Assembly (NCBI RefSeq): GCF_019041915.1
Contig: NZ_JAHPYF010000008.1
Coordinates: 55,505-119,504, forward strand
DNA from: Collinsella sp. MSK.8.10
GTDB lineage: Bacteria; Actinomycetota; Coriobacteriia; Coriobacteriales; Coriobacteriaceae
DNA length: 64,000 nucleotides
Direction: 5' to 3'
Under the pieces are notes generated by a model. The model searched no databases. It had not been told where the DNA came from and saw only the letters and a list, made by a program, of their open reading frames with translations. Below are positions 63,901 through 64,000 of the stretch, one piece after another. Both the position numbers and the translations under genes were made by a program. Numbering within the stretch: the first letter of the stretch is position 1; every line of letters starts with the position of its first letter.

Positions 63901-63933
63901 AAAAAAGGGGGGAGGCCGCGAGGCCTCCCCCTT
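63901..63933 (-). terminator. Strong rho-independent terminator for a minus-strand gene
   Basis: GGGGGAGGCC-tcgc-GGCCTCCCCC with TTTTTT on the minus strand. It ends something transcribed from beyond the window edge. Confidence 0.85.
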
Positions 63934-64000
63934 CCAAGTTCGATGACGGCTCGGTGCCGTCCACCGGTCAGCGGCGCCCTGGCCTCCCACGGGCTGACCC
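63934..64000 (-). other. Unidentified 3' end, possibly a structured RNA
   Basis: Before the terminator the minus strand shows GGTCAGC/GCTGACC and GACGG/CCGTC hairpins and no clear coding end. It may be the 3' part of a non-coding RNA or an untranslated region; the window stops too soon to say. Confidence 0.3.

Overview
The window looks like a chromosome segment of a high-GC gut Coriobacteriia, most likely Collinsella or a close relative. Evidence: strong GC bias at third codon positions, surface proteins ending in LANTG sortase signals with an RR/KRR tail, and the tilS-hpt-ftsH gene order. Genus assignment is inference from overall character; there is no 16S gene here.

Layout. 1-3.9 kb: start of a Kup potassium transporter, a nitroreductase and an LTA-synthase-like membrane sulfatase. 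3.9-9.3 kb: the most unusual block. A 1362-residue sortase-anchored surface protein is bracketed by two arrays of a 62-bp repeat, and outside these by two copies, in opposite orientation, of a long nested hairpin element. A third copy lies at 53.2 kb. 9.3-16.5 kb: flavodoxin, a heterodimeric ABC exporter, and a tandem pair of secreted coiled-coil LANTG proteins. 16.5-23.9 kb: SRP RNA, a TadA-glycerate kinase fusion, tRNA-Ser(TGA), a TetR regulator, LemA, IlvE, DedA and CysE. 24-33.6 kb: a second heterodimeric ABC exporter under a MarR regulator, a second nitroreductase, a degenerate NtrC-type regulator, a YeiH-type transporter and a GntR regulator. 33.7-39 kb: GlmS, a LacI regulator, a HAD phosphatase and LarE. 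39-47 kb: a gene-free stretch with nine copies of TTAGAGAGA and a winged-helix remnant, then a ketose-PTS operon (EIIBC, GatZ-like protein, small transaldolase, two-gene transketolase, EIIA) with a divergent LacI regulator. 47-64 kb: secreted nuclease, EF-G2, an amino-acid ABC importer, an RNA m5U methyltransferase, a PHP phosphatase, an aminotransferase, ftsH-hpt-tilS, a YycJ-type MBL protein, Hsp20 and a small tail-anchored protein.

How genes work together. Two MsbA/LmrCD-like exporters are each encoded as a pair with one half carrying Asp instead of the catalytic Glu after Walker B. The 39.6-45.6 kb operon can import and phosphorylate a ketose, epimerise or cleave it, and feed the non-oxidative pentose phosphate pathway. 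The 50.7-53.1 kb operon is a complete polar amino-acid importer. Regulators sit beside their likely targets, and several have visible operators (MarR, both LacI proteins, TetR, and a palindrome before glmS).

Intergenic DNA is rich in palindromes of several families: nested long hairpins with variable arms around a conserved core, short hairpins built around GGGAC/GTCCC, and the 62-bp arrays. These are the strongest candidates for something undescribed. No CRISPR array, integrase, insertion sequence with an intact transposase, or prophage was seen.
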